NCBI RefSeq assembly: GCF_003121585.1
Contig: NZ_QEOO01000029.1
Span: 1 to 63,151, forward strand
Origin: Nocardioides speluncae
GTDB taxonomy: Bacteria; Actinomycetota; Actinomycetes; Propionibacteriales; Nocardioidaceae
Length of the DNA: 63,151 nt
Direction: 5' to 3'
The stretch's first letter is position 1; each line of letters starts with the position of its first letter. This document shows, piece after piece, positions 50,596 through 60,602 of this stretch. Position numbers and translations under genes: made by a program. The notes beneath the pieces were generated by a model. The model made no database searches. It saw only the letters and a program-made list of their open reading frames with translations, and was not told where the DNA came from.

Positions 50596-53500
50596 CTAGC
50601 CTCCGCAGTGGAACCGGGCGTCGGCCCAGTCCGCGTGGTCGTTGCCGACGCCGTCGCCGCCGTCGGTGACCCGCAGCACCACCTCGTCGGCCGCACCCAG
50701 GTCCGCTTCGAGAGCGTACGCCGCCGAGTCGGACCGCAGCACCGGCGACTGTGCGACCACCTCACCGTCGGCCACCACCTGGAAGGCCACCGAGCCGCGG
50801 CTGGTCTGGTAGTCGTCGACACCGACCTGAGCCGTGAACCGGGCGCAGTTGCCGCCGAGGTAGTAGGCGATCTCGCTGGGGGCGTGCGTGCCGAGACCCT
50901 TCTCGTACGTCGTGCCGTTGAGCTTGAGCGGCGGCCCGTCGCCCGCGTCCGACTCTCCGTTCGCCCGGTCCAGCTCGACCGGACCCCAGCCGTTGCTGGA
51001 CGACAGCCAACCGAGGTCGCTGGCCCAGGTGTCGGCGGTCGGCGGCGGTGGCACGGTGCCGACCAGCGTCGAGCCGGTGACGGTCCGGGCACCCTGCTCC
51101 GACCGGTAGGTCGCCGTGGTCACCAGGTCGTACTCACCGGTGGGGGTGTCCGCCGGTGGCGTCACCGCCCACTCGGTGCTGACCGCGGCGCCGGACGCCA
51201 CCGAGTCGAATGTGGCCGGTCCGGTCGCGGTGGCGGTCCAGCCCTCGGGTAGGGCGAGTGCCAGGTTCACCGCGGTGACCGCGGCCGTCTCGCCGTTGCG
51301 GAAGGTGGTGGTGACCTTGTTGGCGCGGCCGGGGAGCAGGTTCTCGTTCTCGGACGCCACCTCGGCGACACCGCACGGGTCGTCGACGGTCGCCCGGCCG
51401 AGGTCCTCGACCTCGAAGCCGTCGAGGGTGAACTCGACCTGGTCCTCGTTGCCGGGCAGCCGCTTCAGGCCCACCCAGTAGTCGCCGCAGCCGCCGGCCA
51501 CGAACTCCTGCACGTGGGTGGTCGGGTCGGTCTGCCGCGGCAGCTTGGTCACCTTCACCTCGCGCGAGCCCGCCGGGCCATCCACGCCGAGCACCCAGCC
51601 GTAGCGGTCCGCGGTCTCGGCCTCGTAGTCGAAGCTGACCCGGTACTTGCGGCCCGGCTGGAACCGCACCGTGGAGGGCGTGGTGCGGTAGCTGATGCCG
51701 CTGAAGTACTCGTAGGACTTCAGGCTCCACTCACCGCTGATCACGTCGTCGATGGCCTTGCCGTTCCAGCCGCGCTGCGTGTACGGCGCGTTCAGCTCGG
51801 CCAGGTGGGTGTTGGCGTCGCTGACCGGGATGTCGCCGCGGTAGAACGGCCCCCAGCCCGCGTCGACGTCCTCGAAGTCCCACGAGGCCAGCAGGTCGGC
51901 CCTGACCGGCTCCGCCATCGGCACCACGCGCACGTTGTCGAACCGCACCCGCCCTGCGCCGGCCGCGGTCTGCAGGGCCAGCTTCGCCTCGTCACCGCCG
52001 CGCGGGACGGTGAAAAACACCCGCACCCGCTGGTACGCCGTGCCGTGCTTCTCGTCCGAGGCGGTGGAGTTGGTGAGCGTGCTGCGGTCCAGCCGGTTGG
52101 TGGCGGTCCGGCCACCCTCAGGCTCAACGGTCACGAACGTCGGCCTGGTCGCGCCCGGCTCGATCTCGACGTCCACGGACGCGGAGTAGGAGCCGGGCTC
52201 CAGGCCGCGCAGCCGCTGGCTGAGCTTGGCCGACCGGCGTCCGGACAGCACCGCCTCGAACTGGCCGCGGCCGTTGCGCTCCACGGCGGCCGCGCCGCTG
52301 GGGTTCCAGGCGCGCAGGTCGCCGTAGTTGAAGCCGGGGTCACGGACCGGCGTCCCCGCGCCGTACCTCGGGTCGGGCGCGGCGGCCGGCGCCGCGGCGT
52401 ACAGCACGTACGCCGTCTTTGCGGCCGCGGTCAGCGTCACCTTGCCGTTGCTGACCGGCACCGTGCCGGCCGAGACCCGGCCCCGGTCGGTCAGCTGGTA
52501 GAGGCGCAGCGAGCGGGCCTGGGCGAACGCTCCGGTCAGCTGCCAGGTGGTGGAGCCGCCGTCGGCGTTGTAGTGGTAGAGCTTGGTCGGCTGCGCCGGG
52601 TTCCAGGGCAGCAGGTAGGCGTCGCCGTCGAGCACCTTGGCGCCACCGCTGGTGATGGTGCGGTTCGCGGTCGTCGTACCGGCAACGGTCACGCCGTCGG
52701 CGAGCCGGATCTCGGTGTCGGTCCAGCGCTGGATCGGGAAGTGCTGGAGGAACTTCACCGGCAGGTTGGTGCCCCACACGTTGTGCAGGAAGGCGTTGTA
52801 GTCGACCTCGCCGGTCCAGCCCTCGAACTCGTCGATCTGGGCGCTGCCGAGCAGCGGGTGCGGGATGTAGACGTCGCGCCGGTGGTTGTCGACGAACCGC
52901 ATGATCTTGGAGTTGATGCCCTTGGAGTCCACGCCGCCGTAGTCGAAGTCGGCCGACCAGTGGGTCCACAGCGCGTCGCGGACGAACCGGTGGGACCATT
53001 CGGTCGAGATCTCGTAGCCCTGCTCGCGCAGCTCGCGGGCCAGCCGGTCGGCGGTCCAGCCGGACTCGCGGAACACGTCGATGTAGAGCAGGTCCAGCTT
53101 GCCGCCGGTCTCGTCGCGCAGCTGCTCGAAGCGGTCCTGGACGTCCCCGCTGACCAGGTCGCGGCGCTGGTCGATCCGGTAGGACTGGTCCATCCACGCC
53201 CACTGCGGGTTGTTCTTGTTCACCAGCGTCTCGGAGAACGCCTTCGCCTCCGGGTAGGCCTCGGTCGCGTTGACGTGGACGCCGTACTCGGTGTTGGTCG
53301 AGGGAGCCTCGGCGAGCAGCTTGTTGAGGTCGTCGAGCCCGCCGGCGCGCGTGTTGTAGTTGCCGCCGTAGTCGGGGTGTGCGGCGTCGTGGCCCTCGGA
53401 CTGGTAGCCCTTGAGGATCGCGAACTGGCCGAGGCCGTCGGTGGCCAGCGCGATCCGCTTGGTGTCGTCGCCGGTCTGCAGGAACGGGTGGGTGGCCATC

Positions 53501-54462
53501 GAGGCGATGTTGAAGGGGATCCGCTGCACCACCCGGTCCTTGACCGCGTCGGCACCGGCCGGCTTGTAGGCGATCTCGCGGAGCGCGATGGCGCCGTCCT
53601 GCCAGTCGGTGGCGCCGTCGTCGTTGCGCTCACCGGTGATCGCGATCTTGACGGTCGGGGCCGGCTCGGTGTCGTCGTCGGCCGCGGTCGCCGCGCGGTA
53701 GGTCCACTGGCCGCTCCACACGCCGACCTCGGTGTACGACGCGGTCTTGCGCGCCTGCCGCCAGAAGTGGCCGTTGTCGTCGGTGGTGCCTCCGCTCGGC
53801 TTGTCGTAGACCGAGTTGGTCTCCATGGCCGCGGCGACCTTGCCGGTGGAGACCAGCGTGAAGTACGAGCCGATCGGCGACGCGTTGGGCGGGGTGGCGT
53901 CGGTGACCGGGTAGATCGTGTCGCCGGTGCGCTGGGTGGACAGGTCCACCTTCGCGGCCGCGACCTGGGCCTTCGCGTCGGTGCTGCGCACCGAGACCAG
54001 GTCGTGCTGGGGGATGTCGATGGTGTTGACCCGGAACGTGCCGGACTCGGTCACCTCGTCGATGGTGAAGGTGACCACGTGACCGTCGACGCTCAGGCTG
54101 GCCGACAGCGTCACGTCGACGGTGGGGAAGCTCAGCGTGTAGCGGGCGGTCGTCGCGTCGACCTCGGAGGTGACCTCCGGTTGGTACGCCGTGCCGTTGA
54201 GGACCACCGAGCCCAGCGTGGCGGCCCGGCCATGGAGGACCTCGCCGGTGGCCAGGTGCCGGTAGTCGACGACCTGCGGGAACGCCCGGTCGACGGTCAC
54301 CTCCAGCTCGGACGAGGCGAGCGTGGCGGGCTCCCCGGCAGCGGCCTGGGCGGCCGGCGTACCGGCGGTGGCGAGGCTCGGCGAGGTCGGGCTCAGCGCG
54401 GTGGCGGTGACCGCGGTAATCGTGGCGAGGGCGAGTGTGGCGGTGCGCAGCAGGGGCGTCAT
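50596..54462 (-). CDS. GH101 endo-alpha-N-acetylgalactosaminidase, secreted
   Basis: A 1288-residue exported glycosidase. A signal peptide (about residues 1-40) is followed by a beta-sandwich region, the GH101 TIM-barrel with the likely nucleophile Asp462 (LDLLYIDVFRESGW) and acid/base Glu488 (EISTEWSHRF), carbohydrate-binding-like modules (about 720-1020), a NEW3-type beta domain, and a C-terminal NPCBM domain (GLGTHAPSEIAYYLGG). GH101 enzymes release Gal-beta-1,3-GalNAc from O-glycoproteins; activity on a different alpha-linked glycan is possible. ATG 54462 has GGAGG upstream, and a GTTGACCCGTTGAAC element at 54481-54495 may be a regulator box. Confidence 0.88.
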   Translation of the reverse strand: MTPLLRTATLALATITAVTATALSPTSPSLATAGTPAAQAAAGEPATLASSELEVTVDRAFPQVVDYRHLATGEVLHGRAATLGSVVLNGTAYQPEVTSEVDATTARYTLSFPTVDVTLSASLSVDGHVVTFTIDEVTESGTFRVNTIDIPQHDLVSVRSTDAKAQVAAAKVDLSTQRTGDTIYPVTDATPPNASPIGSYFTLVSTGKVAAAMETNSVYDKPSGGTTDDNGHFWRQARKTASYTEVGVWSGQWTYRAATAADDDTEPAPTVKIAITGERNDDGATDWQDGAIALREIAYKPAGADAVKDRVVQRIPFNIASMATHPFLQTGDDTKRIALATDGLGQFAILKGYQSEGHDAAHPDYGGNYNTRAGGLDDLNKLLAEAPSTNTEYGVHVNATEAYPEAKAFSETLVNKNNPQWAWMDQSYRIDQRRDLVSGDVQDRFEQLRDETGGKLDLLYIDVFRESGWTADRLARELREQGYEISTEWSHRFVRDALWTHWSADFDYGGVDSKGINSKIMRFVDNHRRDVYIPHPLLGSAQIDEFEGWTGEVDYNAFLHNVWGTNLPVKFLQHFPIQRWTDTEIRLADGVTVAGTTTANRTITSGGAKVLDGDAYLLPWNPAQPTKLYHYNADGGSTTWQLTGAFAQARSLRLYQLTDRGRVSAGTVPVSNGKVTLTAAAKTAYVLYAAAPAAAPDPRYGAGTPVRDPGFNYGDLRAWNPSGAAAVERNGRGQFEAVLSGRRSAKLSQRLRGLEPGSYSASVDVEIEPGATRPTFVTVEPEGGRTATNRLDRSTLTNSTASDEKHGTAYQRVRVFFTVPRGGDEAKLALQTAAGAGRVRFDNVRVVPMAEPVRADLLASWDFEDVDAGWGPFYRGDIPVSDANTHLAELNAPYTQRGWNGKAIDDVISGEWSLKSYEYFSGISYRTTPSTVRFQPGRKYRVSFDYEAETADRYGWVLGVDGPAGSREVKVTKLPRQTDPTTHVQEFVAGGCGDYWVGLKRLPGNEDQVEFTLDGFEVEDLGRATVDDPCGVAEVASENENLLPGRANKVTTTFRNGETAAVTAVNLALALPEGWTATATGPATFDSVASGAAVSTEWAVTPPADTPTGEYDLVTTATYRSEQGARTVTGSTLVGTVPPPPTADTWASDLGWLSSSNGWGPVELDRANGESDAGDGPPLKLNGTTYEKGLGTHAPSEIAYYLGGNCARFTAQVGVDDYQTSRGSVAFQVVADGEVVAQSPVLRSDSAAYALEADLGAADEVVLRVTDGGDGVGNDHADWADARFHCGG
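50600..50604 (-). promoter_or_regulatory. Ribosome-binding site fixing the ROK TTG start
   Basis: GGAGG on the minus strand, formed by the last sense codons of the GH101 gene, lies 8 nt before TTG 50591. It supports an otherwise doubtful TTG start. Confidence 0.75.
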
Positions 54463-54559
54463 CGGTTCCTCCGGCAGTTTGTTGACCCGTTGAACTATCT
54501 AGGCCATGGCCGTCCGGAGTCAATGGTTACGTGCAAGTAGCCGCCGGCAGGCGGACGGA

Positions 54560-55855
54560 CTACGGGCGGATTACCCCGGCCTGCCGGGCCGCTTCCAGCC
54601 AGGATGGGAACTCCTCCAGCAGCCGGTCGTACAGCTCGGCGTCGCTGACGGTCTCGATGTCGTCGACGGCGAAGAAGCCGGCGTTGTCCACCAGCCGCCC
54701 GGGCATGGTGTCGAGCCGCTCGAGGATGCCGTACTCGGCGCGCCCGAGGCCCACGAACTGCCAGAAGATGGGGTGCTGCGCCGCGTCGACGAGCAGCTGA
54801 CGGATCTGCCTGGTGCGGTTCACGCCGCCGTCGGAGAAGAAGATCACCAGCACCGGATCGCCGGGCTCGCGGAGGTACCTGTCGATGATGTCGGTGATGA
54901 CCAGCGGCTCGTTGTTGCCGCCGCGGGCGTGCGCCAAGTGGTCGGGGTCGCGCAGCGAGCCGTCGGGCAGCGGCGGCAGCTGCCGTCCGCCACTGGCGTT
55001 GATGTAGACCCACTGGGTGATCCAGTCCGGCAGCTCCGGGATCCGCAGCGACGGCAGCCGGGCGAAGTCGTCGGCGAAGGCCCAGGCGTCCAGCGAGCCG
55101 TCGTCGTCGAGGGTGGCCGCGACCGGGGCAAGGCGCTCGACGATGCGTGCGACGACGCCCTCGGCGTACAGAGTGCGCATCGACCCGGTGCGATCGAGTA
55201 CGACGGCGACCCGCGCCCGCACGCCCGGGATGCCCTTCTTCTCCAAGGTGATGCGGACGGTCTCCTTCCGCAGCGAGATTTGCTTGGCCATGTTGACCGG
55301 GAGCCCGGCGACGTCGGGGTCCTCAAGGTCAGCAGCGGGCGGAGCGACGTCCGGCTCGTCGTCGACGGTGACGCCGTAGTCAGTGGCGAGCCCGGCGAGC
55401 CCGGTCGTGTAGCCCTGTCCGATGGCACGGAACTTCCAGCCGCCCGCCCGTCGGTAGAACTCACCGAGGACCGCCACCGTCTCCGCGTCGTACGCCGGCA
55501 CGGCGAACTCCGCAGCCACCTCCGAGCCGTCCGCGACGCTCACGGCCAGACCGGACACGCCCGCGAGCGTGCCGTCGTCGGCCGAGGCCGCGATGACCAG
55601 CCGATCGATCGCATCCGGGACGTCCGGCAGCCGTACGCCGATCCGCTGGGCGCCGTTCTCGCCGCCGAGGTGTCGCACCGACCCGCCGCCACCCTCGGGC
55701 TGGTTGTAGAACACGAAGTCCGCGTCGGAGCGCACCCTGCCCGCGTGGGTCACCAGCAGCGCCGAGGCGTCCAGGGACCCGCCGGACCAGCGCACCGTCA
55801 CGGTCAGCTCGGTCGCGGGTACGTCGGTGTTCCCGCCCGGCGGCAGCGTCGTCAT
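54560..55855 (-). CDS. TerD-domain/VWA-domain fusion protein
   Basis: A 431-residue protein. The N-terminal 150 residues follow the TerD fold (ELTVTVRWSGGSLDASALLV, DADFVFYNQPEGGGG, GEFYRRAGGWKFRAIGQGYT), a Ca2+-binding module of tellurium and stress-resistance systems. Residues about 205-425 form a von Willebrand A domain with a MIDAS motif DRTGSM and FFSDGG. Such TerF-like fusions usually sit in ter clusters, but no other ter gene is near. It may act as a metal-dependent scaffold in the cytoplasm. Confidence 0.85.
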   Translation of the reverse strand: MTTLPPGGNTDVPATELTVTVRWSGGSLDASALLVTHAGRVRSDADFVFYNQPEGGGGSVRHLGGENGAQRIGVRLPDVPDAIDRLVIAASADDGTLAGVSGLAVSVADGSEVAAEFAVPAYDAETVAVLGEFYRRAGGWKFRAIGQGYTTGLAGLATDYGVTVDDEPDVAPPAADLEDPDVAGLPVNMAKQISLRKETVRITLEKKGIPGVRARVAVVLDRTGSMRTLYAEGVVARIVERLAPVAATLDDDGSLDAWAFADDFARLPSLRIPELPDWITQWVYINASGGRQLPPLPDGSLRDPDHLAHARGGNNEPLVITDIIDRYLREPGDPVLVIFFSDGGVNRTRQIRQLLVDAAQHPIFWQFVGLGRAEYGILERLDTMPGRLVDNAGFFAVDDIETVSDAELYDRLLEEFPSWLEAARQAGVIRP

Positions 55856-55883
55856 GGGGCGTTTGTATCACCCGTGACCGGGG

Positions 55884-56060
55884 TCAGTCCTCGGGGTCGT
55901 CGAGACGTGCCAGCCAGGTCGCGAACCGCTCGACGGCGGTCTCGAACTCCGGGAAGGTGTCGGTGAACTCCTGGAGCCGTTCGCCCAGCCACGCCAGGGT
56001 GACTTCCTCGTCACCCCGGCGCTTCTGGAGCTCCTCGATGCCTCGATCGGTGAAGTACAC
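55884..56060 (-). CDS. DUF6104 family small protein
   Basis: A 58-residue acidic protein starting GTG-TAC-TTC (MYFTDRGIEELQKRRG, then EEVTLAWLGERLQEF and VERFATWLARLDD). This matches the short actinobacterial DUF6104 family of unknown function. It begins 7 nt after the kgd stop, so it is probably co-transcribed with kgd. It is overlooked if only long frames are considered, because the overlapping longer frame is a shadow. Confidence 0.8.
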   Translation of the reverse strand: MYFTDRGIEELQKRRGDEEVTLAWLGERLQEFTDTFPEFETAVERFATWLARLDDPED

Positions 56061-56067
56061 CGGCGAC

Positions 56068-59000
56068 CTACGCGAACGCCTCGTCGAGCAGGTTCTTCTG
56101 CTCCTCCTGGTGCCGCTTGACCGTGCCGACCGAGGGGGCGGCAGAGCCGGGGCGGGTGACCGCCTCGAGCGGCGAGGAGAGGCGCGGCGCGACGTTCATC
56201 GTGTAGTGCGGCCACGGGCCCATGTTGAACGGCTCGTCCTGCACCCAGCGGACCGTCTTGAGGTTCGGGTACTTGGCGATCTCCGCGTTGATCTCGTCGG
56301 CCGGCGCCGGGTAGAGCTGCTCGACGCGGGCGATCGCGAACCGGTTGCCGTCCTGCCGCTTGCCGCGCTCGACGGCCAGGTCCCAGGTGATCCGGCCCGA
56401 GCACAGCAGCAGCGTGTCGACGCTGGCCGGGTCGGCTCCGGAGTCGCCGATCAGCGGCTGGAACGAGCCCGAGGTGAAGTCGGCCGGCTGCGAGGCGGCC
56501 TCCTTGCGCTTGAGCATCGACTTCGGCGTGAACACCACCAGCGGCTTGTGCTCCTCGCCGAGCGAGTGCCGGCGCAGCAGGTGGAAGTACGACGCGGGCG
56601 TCGACGGCTGGGCGACCACGAACGACCACTCGGCACACATGGTCAGGAACCGCTCGATCCGCGCCGAGGAGTGGTCCGGGCCCTGGCCCTCGTAGCCGTG
56701 GGGGAGCAGGAGGACGACGCCGGACTGCTGGCGCCACTTCGCCTCACCCGAGGAGATGAACTCGTCGATGACGGTCTGGGCGCCGTTGACGAAGTCGCCG
56801 AACTGCGCCTCCCAGAGCACCAGTGCCTCGGGCCGCGCCACGGAGTAGCCGTACTCGAAGCCGAGGGCGGCGTACTCCGACAGCAGCGAGTCGTAGACGT
56901 GGAACTTCGCCTGGTCCTCGCTGAGGTTGGACAGCGGCGTCCACTCGTCGGCGTTCTTGCGGTCGATGATCGTGGCGAACCGCTGCACGAACGTGCCGCG
57001 CCGCGAGTCCTGGCCGGCCAGCCGGACCGGCCGGCCGTCCATCAGCAGCGCGCCGAACGCGAGGATCTCGCCGGTGCCCCAGTCGATCGGACCGTCGGTG
57101 ATCGCGGCGGCCCGGCGCTGCAGTTGCGGCATCACCTTCGGGTGCACGGTGAAGCCCTCGGGCGGGGTGATGTAGGCGTCGGAGATCCGCTTGAGGGTCT
57201 CCTCCGAGATCGCCGTACTCGCCTCGCCGGCGGGCTTGTCGGGGTACTCCGGGACCGTCGTCCACTCGGTCGGCGCGGCGTTGGCCTCACGCACCTCGGT
57301 GAAGACCCGCTCGAGCTGCTGCTGGTAGTCGCGCAGCACCTGCTCGGCCTCCTCGATCGTGATGTCGCCACGACCGATCAGGGACTCGGTGTAGAGCTTG
57401 CGGACCGAGCGCTTCTGCTCGATCAGGTCGTACATCAGCGGCTGGGTGTACGACGGGTCGTCGCCCTCGTTGTGACCGCGGCGGCGGTAGCAGACCAGGT
57501 CGATCACGACGTCCTTGTTGAAGGCCTGCCGGTACTCGAACGCCAGCCGGGCAACGCGGATGCACGCCTCCGGGTCATCGCCGTTGACGTGGAAGATCGG
57601 CGCCTGCACCATCCGGGCCACGTCGGTGCAGTACAGCGAGGAGCGCGACGAGCCGGGGGAGGTGGTGAAGCCGACCTGGTTGTTGACCACCACGTGGATG
57701 GTGCCGCCGGTGCGGTAGCCACGCAGCTGGGAGAGGTTGAGCGTCTCCGCGACGACACCCTGGCCCGCGAACGCCGCGTCACCGTGGACCAGCAGCGGCA
57801 GCACCGGGTAGGCCGCGCCCTTGTCGAGCACGTCCTGCTTGGCCCGCGCGATGCCCTCGAGCACGGGGTCGACCGCCTCCAGGTGGGACGGGTTCGCGGC
57901 GACCGAGACCTTGATCCGGTCACCCGAGCCGGCCACGAACTCGCCCTCGGCGCCGAGGTGGTACTTCACGTCGCCCGAGCCCTGGACGGTGCGCGGGTCG
58001 ATGTTGCCCTCGAACTCCCGGAAGATCTGGGAGTACTTCTTGCCGACGATGTTGGCGAGCACGTTCAGCCGGCCGCGGTGCGCCATGCCGACGGTGACCT
58101 CGTCGAGGCCGGACTCGGCGGCCGCCTCGCAGATCTCGTCGAGGACCGGGATCGTGGTCTCGCCGCCTTCGAGCGAGAACCGCTTCTGGCCGACGAACTT
58201 GGTCTGCAGGAACGTCTCGAACGCCTCGGCCTGGTTGAGCTTCAGCAGGATCCGCAGCTGCTCCTCCCGCGGCGGCTTCTCGTGCGGCCGCTCCACGCGC
58301 TCCTGGATCCAGCGGCGCTGCTCGGGATCCATGATGTGCATGTACTCGATGCCGGTGGTGCGGCAGTAGGAGTCGCGCAGGATGCCGAGGATCTTGCGGA
58401 GCTTCAGGAAGCGGCGGCCCTCACCGCCGAACGAGCCGGTCGCGAACTCGCGGTCGAGGTCCCACAGGGTCAGCCCGTGGGAGGTCACCTCGAGGTCGGG
58501 GTGGCTGCGCTGGCGGTACTCCAGCGGGTCGGTGTCGGCCATCATGTGGCCGCGCACCCGGTAGGCGTGGATCAGCTCCAGGATGCGGGCCTGCTTGCCG
58601 ATCTCGTCGTCGTGGGAGGTCGCGATGTCGTTGGCCCAGCGGATCGGCTCGTAGGGGATCCGCAGCGACCGGAAGATCTCGTCGTAGAAGCCCTCCTCGC
58701 CGAGCAGCAGCGCGTGGACCCGCTTCAGGAAGTCGCCCGACTGGGCGCCTTGGATGACCCTGTGGTCGTACGTCGAGGTCAGGGTCAGGATCTTGCTGAT
58801 CGCGTTGCGGGTGATGGTGTCCTCGGACGCACCCTGGAACTCCGGCGGGAACTCCATCGACCCCACGCCGATGATCGCGCCCTGGCCCTTCATCAGCCGC
58901 GGCACCGAGTGGTTGGTGCCGATCGTGCCGGGGTTGGTCAGCGAGATCGTGGTGCCCTGGAAGTCGGCCACGGTGAGCTTGTTGTTGCGGGCCTTGCGGA

Positions 59001-59853
59001 CGACGTCCTCGTACGCGGTCCAGAAGGCCGCGAACTCCATCGTGTCCGCGCCCTTGATCGACGGCACCAGCAGCTGCCGGGTCCCGTCGGGCTTGGGCAG
59101 GTCGATGGCCAGGCCCAGGTTGATGTGGGCCGGCGTGATCAGGTTGGGCTTGCCGTCGACCAGGTCGTACCCGACGTTCATCTCCGGCATCGTGCGCAGC
59201 GCCTTGACCAGCGCGTAGCCGATCAGGTGGGTGAACGAGACCTTGCCGCCGCGGGCACGGGCGAGGTGGTTGTTGATGACGGTGCGGTTGTCCCAGAGCA
59301 GCTTGACCGGCATCGAGCGGACCGAGGTGGCGGTGGGCACCGTCAGCGAGACGTCCATGTTCTGGGCGGTGCGGGCCGGCGCGCCGCGCAGCACGGTGTA
59401 CGACGGCTCGTCGGTCGCCGCGGACGGAGCCGCGGGTGCGGTCTCCTTCGACATCGGGGTGGTCGTGCCACGAGCGGGCTCGGCGGCGGCAGCGGCCGGG
59501 CGGGGCTTGGCGACCGGGGCGGGAGCGGGCGCGGACGTCGCGGCCGGCTGGGCCGGGGCGGCGGGAGCTGCAGGAGCCGCGGGGGCGGCAGGCTTGGACG
59601 CGGCGGGTGCAGCGGGGGCGGCGGGAGCGGGCGCTGCCGGGGCCGCGGGCGTTGCCGGCGTCGTACCGGTGGTGGCCGATTCGGGTGCGCCGTTGGCGGT
59701 GGCGGCGTCCGGGCCGCCGTTGGCCTTGAAGTAGGCAGCCCACGCTGCGTCTACACTGCCCGGGTCTTTCTGAAACTGCTCATACATCTCGTCAACGAGC
59801 CACTCATTGGCTCCGAACGCGGAGAGCGGATTGTCTTGAGAAGACTCGGGCAC
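56068..59853 (-). CDS. kgd: Multifunctional 2-oxoglutarate decarboxylase/dehydrogenase E1-E2
   Basis: A 1261-residue TCA-cycle enzyme combining an E2o succinyltransferase-like domain (about residues 135-370, with [18 protein letters not shown]) and a thiamine-dependent E1o domain ([58 protein letters not shown]). The N-terminal [19 protein letters not shown] helix is the docking segment seen in actinobacterial OdhA/Kgd, and residues about 40-125 are an Ala/Pro linker. The GTG start at 59853 gives the family N-terminus; the frame opens 25 codons earlier. Control by an FHA protein (GarA/OdhI type) is known for the family. Confidence 0.95.
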   Translation of the reverse strand: MPESSQDNPLSAFGANEWLVDEMYEQFQKDPGSVDAAWAAYFKANGGPDAATANGAPESATTGTTPATPAAPAAPAPAAPAAPAASKPAAPAAPAAPAAPAQPAATSAPAPAPVAKPRPAAAAAEPARGTTTPMSKETAPAAPSAATDEPSYTVLRGAPARTAQNMDVSLTVPTATSVRSMPVKLLWDNRTVINNHLARARGGKVSFTHLIGYALVKALRTMPEMNVGYDLVDGKPNLITPAHINLGLAIDLPKPDGTRQLLVPSIKGADTMEFAAFWTAYEDVVRKARNNKLTVADFQGTTISLTNPGTIGTNHSVPRLMKGQGAIIGVGSMEFPPEFQGASEDTITRNAISKILTLTSTYDHRVIQGAQSGDFLKRVHALLLGEEGFYDEIFRSLRIPYEPIRWANDIATSHDDEIGKQARILELIHAYRVRGHMMADTDPLEYRQRSHPDLEVTSHGLTLWDLDREFATGSFGGEGRRFLKLRKILGILRDSYCRTTGIEYMHIMDPEQRRWIQERVERPHEKPPREEQLRILLKLNQAEAFETFLQTKFVGQKRFSLEGGETTIPVLDEICEAAAESGLDEVTVGMAHRGRLNVLANIVGKKYSQIFREFEGNIDPRTVQGSGDVKYHLGAEGEFVAGSGDRIKVSVAANPSHLEAVDPVLEGIARAKQDVLDKGAAYPVLPLLVHGDAAFAGQGVVAETLNLSQLRGYRTGGTIHVVVNNQVGFTTSPGSSRSSLYCTDVARMVQAPIFHVNGDDPEACIRVARLAFEYRQAFNKDVVIDLVCYRRRGHNEGDDPSYTQPLMYDLIEQKRSVRKLYTESLIGRGDITIEEAEQVLRDYQQQLERVFTEVREANAAPTEWTTVPEYPDKPAGEASTAISEETLKRISDAYITPPEGFTVHPKVMPQLQRRAAAITDGPIDWGTGEILAFGALLMDGRPVRLAGQDSRRGTFVQRFATIIDRKNADEWTPLSNLSEDQAKFHVYDSLLSEYAALGFEYGYSVARPEALVLWEAQFGDFVNGAQTVIDEFISSGEAKWRQQSGVVLLLPHGYEGQGPDHSSARIERFLTMCAEWSFVVAQPSTPASYFHLLRRHSLGEEHKPLVVFTPKSMLKRKEAASQPADFTSGSFQPLIGDSGADPASVDTLLLCSGRITWDLAVERGKRQDGNRFAIARVEQLYPAPADEINAEIAKYPNLKTVRWVQDEPFNMGPWPHYTMNVAPRLSSPLEAVTRPGSAAPSVGTVKRHQEEQKNLLDEAFA

Positions 59854-59996
59854 GGCTAGCTTCGCCTCTTCCAGTACGGCTGGTTGGTGGTGGTTTCCGT
59901 CGTCAAGGCTAGACCCAGACCGCAACAAATGCAGTGGTCAGGGCCAGTACGCGGGCAGGGTGTCACGAGTCGTACAACACATCGGGAGCTGACTTC

Positions 59997-60602
59997 ATGA
60001 GAACTCCGAGAACCTGCTGGCGCGGCTACGCCGGATCGCTGCTGGTCATCGCGCTTGTCCTCTCCGGCTGCAGCGGCGATGACAAGAACGACAAATCGGA
60101 CGATAAGCCGACGCCCACGCCGACCCCGACCGCCGAGGCTCCGGCGCCGGTTGCGGTCGACGCCAGGATCGGCGTGGTCCGCGGCAGGCTGCGCTCCAAG
60201 CAGCGCACGCCGCTGGTCAAGGACGTGGCCAAGGTCGTCGACGACTGGTTCGAGGCGGCGTACCTCGCGGGCAGCTACCCGCGCCGCGACTTCGGCGCGG
60301 CCTTCCCCGGCTTCACCGCCGGCGCCGCGCGCCAGGCGAAGGGCGACCGCAAGTTCATGAGCAACGCCGGCATCGGCACCCGCATCGACGGTGCCGAGGC
60401 CCGGGCCAAGGTCGTGCGCGTCGACGTGCTCGCCGGCAACAAGCTGCCGGCCGCGGTCACCGCGAGGTTTCGACTGGTGTTCCGCACCAGCGGCGAGTAT
60501 CAGCGCCGGATCACCATCGACGGCCGGCTGTTCCTGACCCGCGGCAAGGAACGCAGGTGGCGGATCTTCGGGTACGACGTGACGAAGGGAGTCGAGAAGT
60601 GA
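59997..60602 (+). CDS. Putative lipoprotein upstream of LCP protein
   Basis: A 201-residue exported protein. A lipoprotein signal (LLVIALVLSGCSGDD, lipobox LSGC near residue 25) is followed by an Asp/Lys/Thr/Pro linker and a globular domain of about 150 residues (VVDDWFEAAYLAGSYPRRDF, RFRLVFRTSGEYQRRITIDG). GGGAG lies 9 nt before ATG 59997. It overlaps the LCP-protein gene by 1 nt, so an envelope role alongside glycopolymer ligation is likely. I do not recognise a named family. Confidence 0.75.
   Translation: MRTPRTCWRGYAGSLLVIALVLSGCSGDDKNDKSDDKPTPTPTPTAEAPAPVAVDARIGVVRGRLRSKQRTPLVKDVAKVVDDWFEAAYLAGSYPRRDFGAAFPGFTAGAARQAKGDRKFMSNAGIGTRIDGAEARAKVVRVDVLAGNKLPAAVTARFRLVFRTSGEYQRRITIDGRLFLTRGKERRWRIFGYDVTKGVEK

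Noticed and set aside
51514..54540. 1008-codon open frame antisense to the GH101 gene
   Set aside because: Low-complexity Arg/Gly/Val product typical of antisense frames in high-GC DNA; the GH101 frame has a signal peptide, catalytic residues and defined domains.
55957..59859. 1300-codon open frame antisense to kgd
   Set aside because: It mirrors kgd codon by codon, is rich in Arg/Gly/Val/Asp shadow composition and has no domain; the minus-strand frame encodes a complete, recognisable Kgd.
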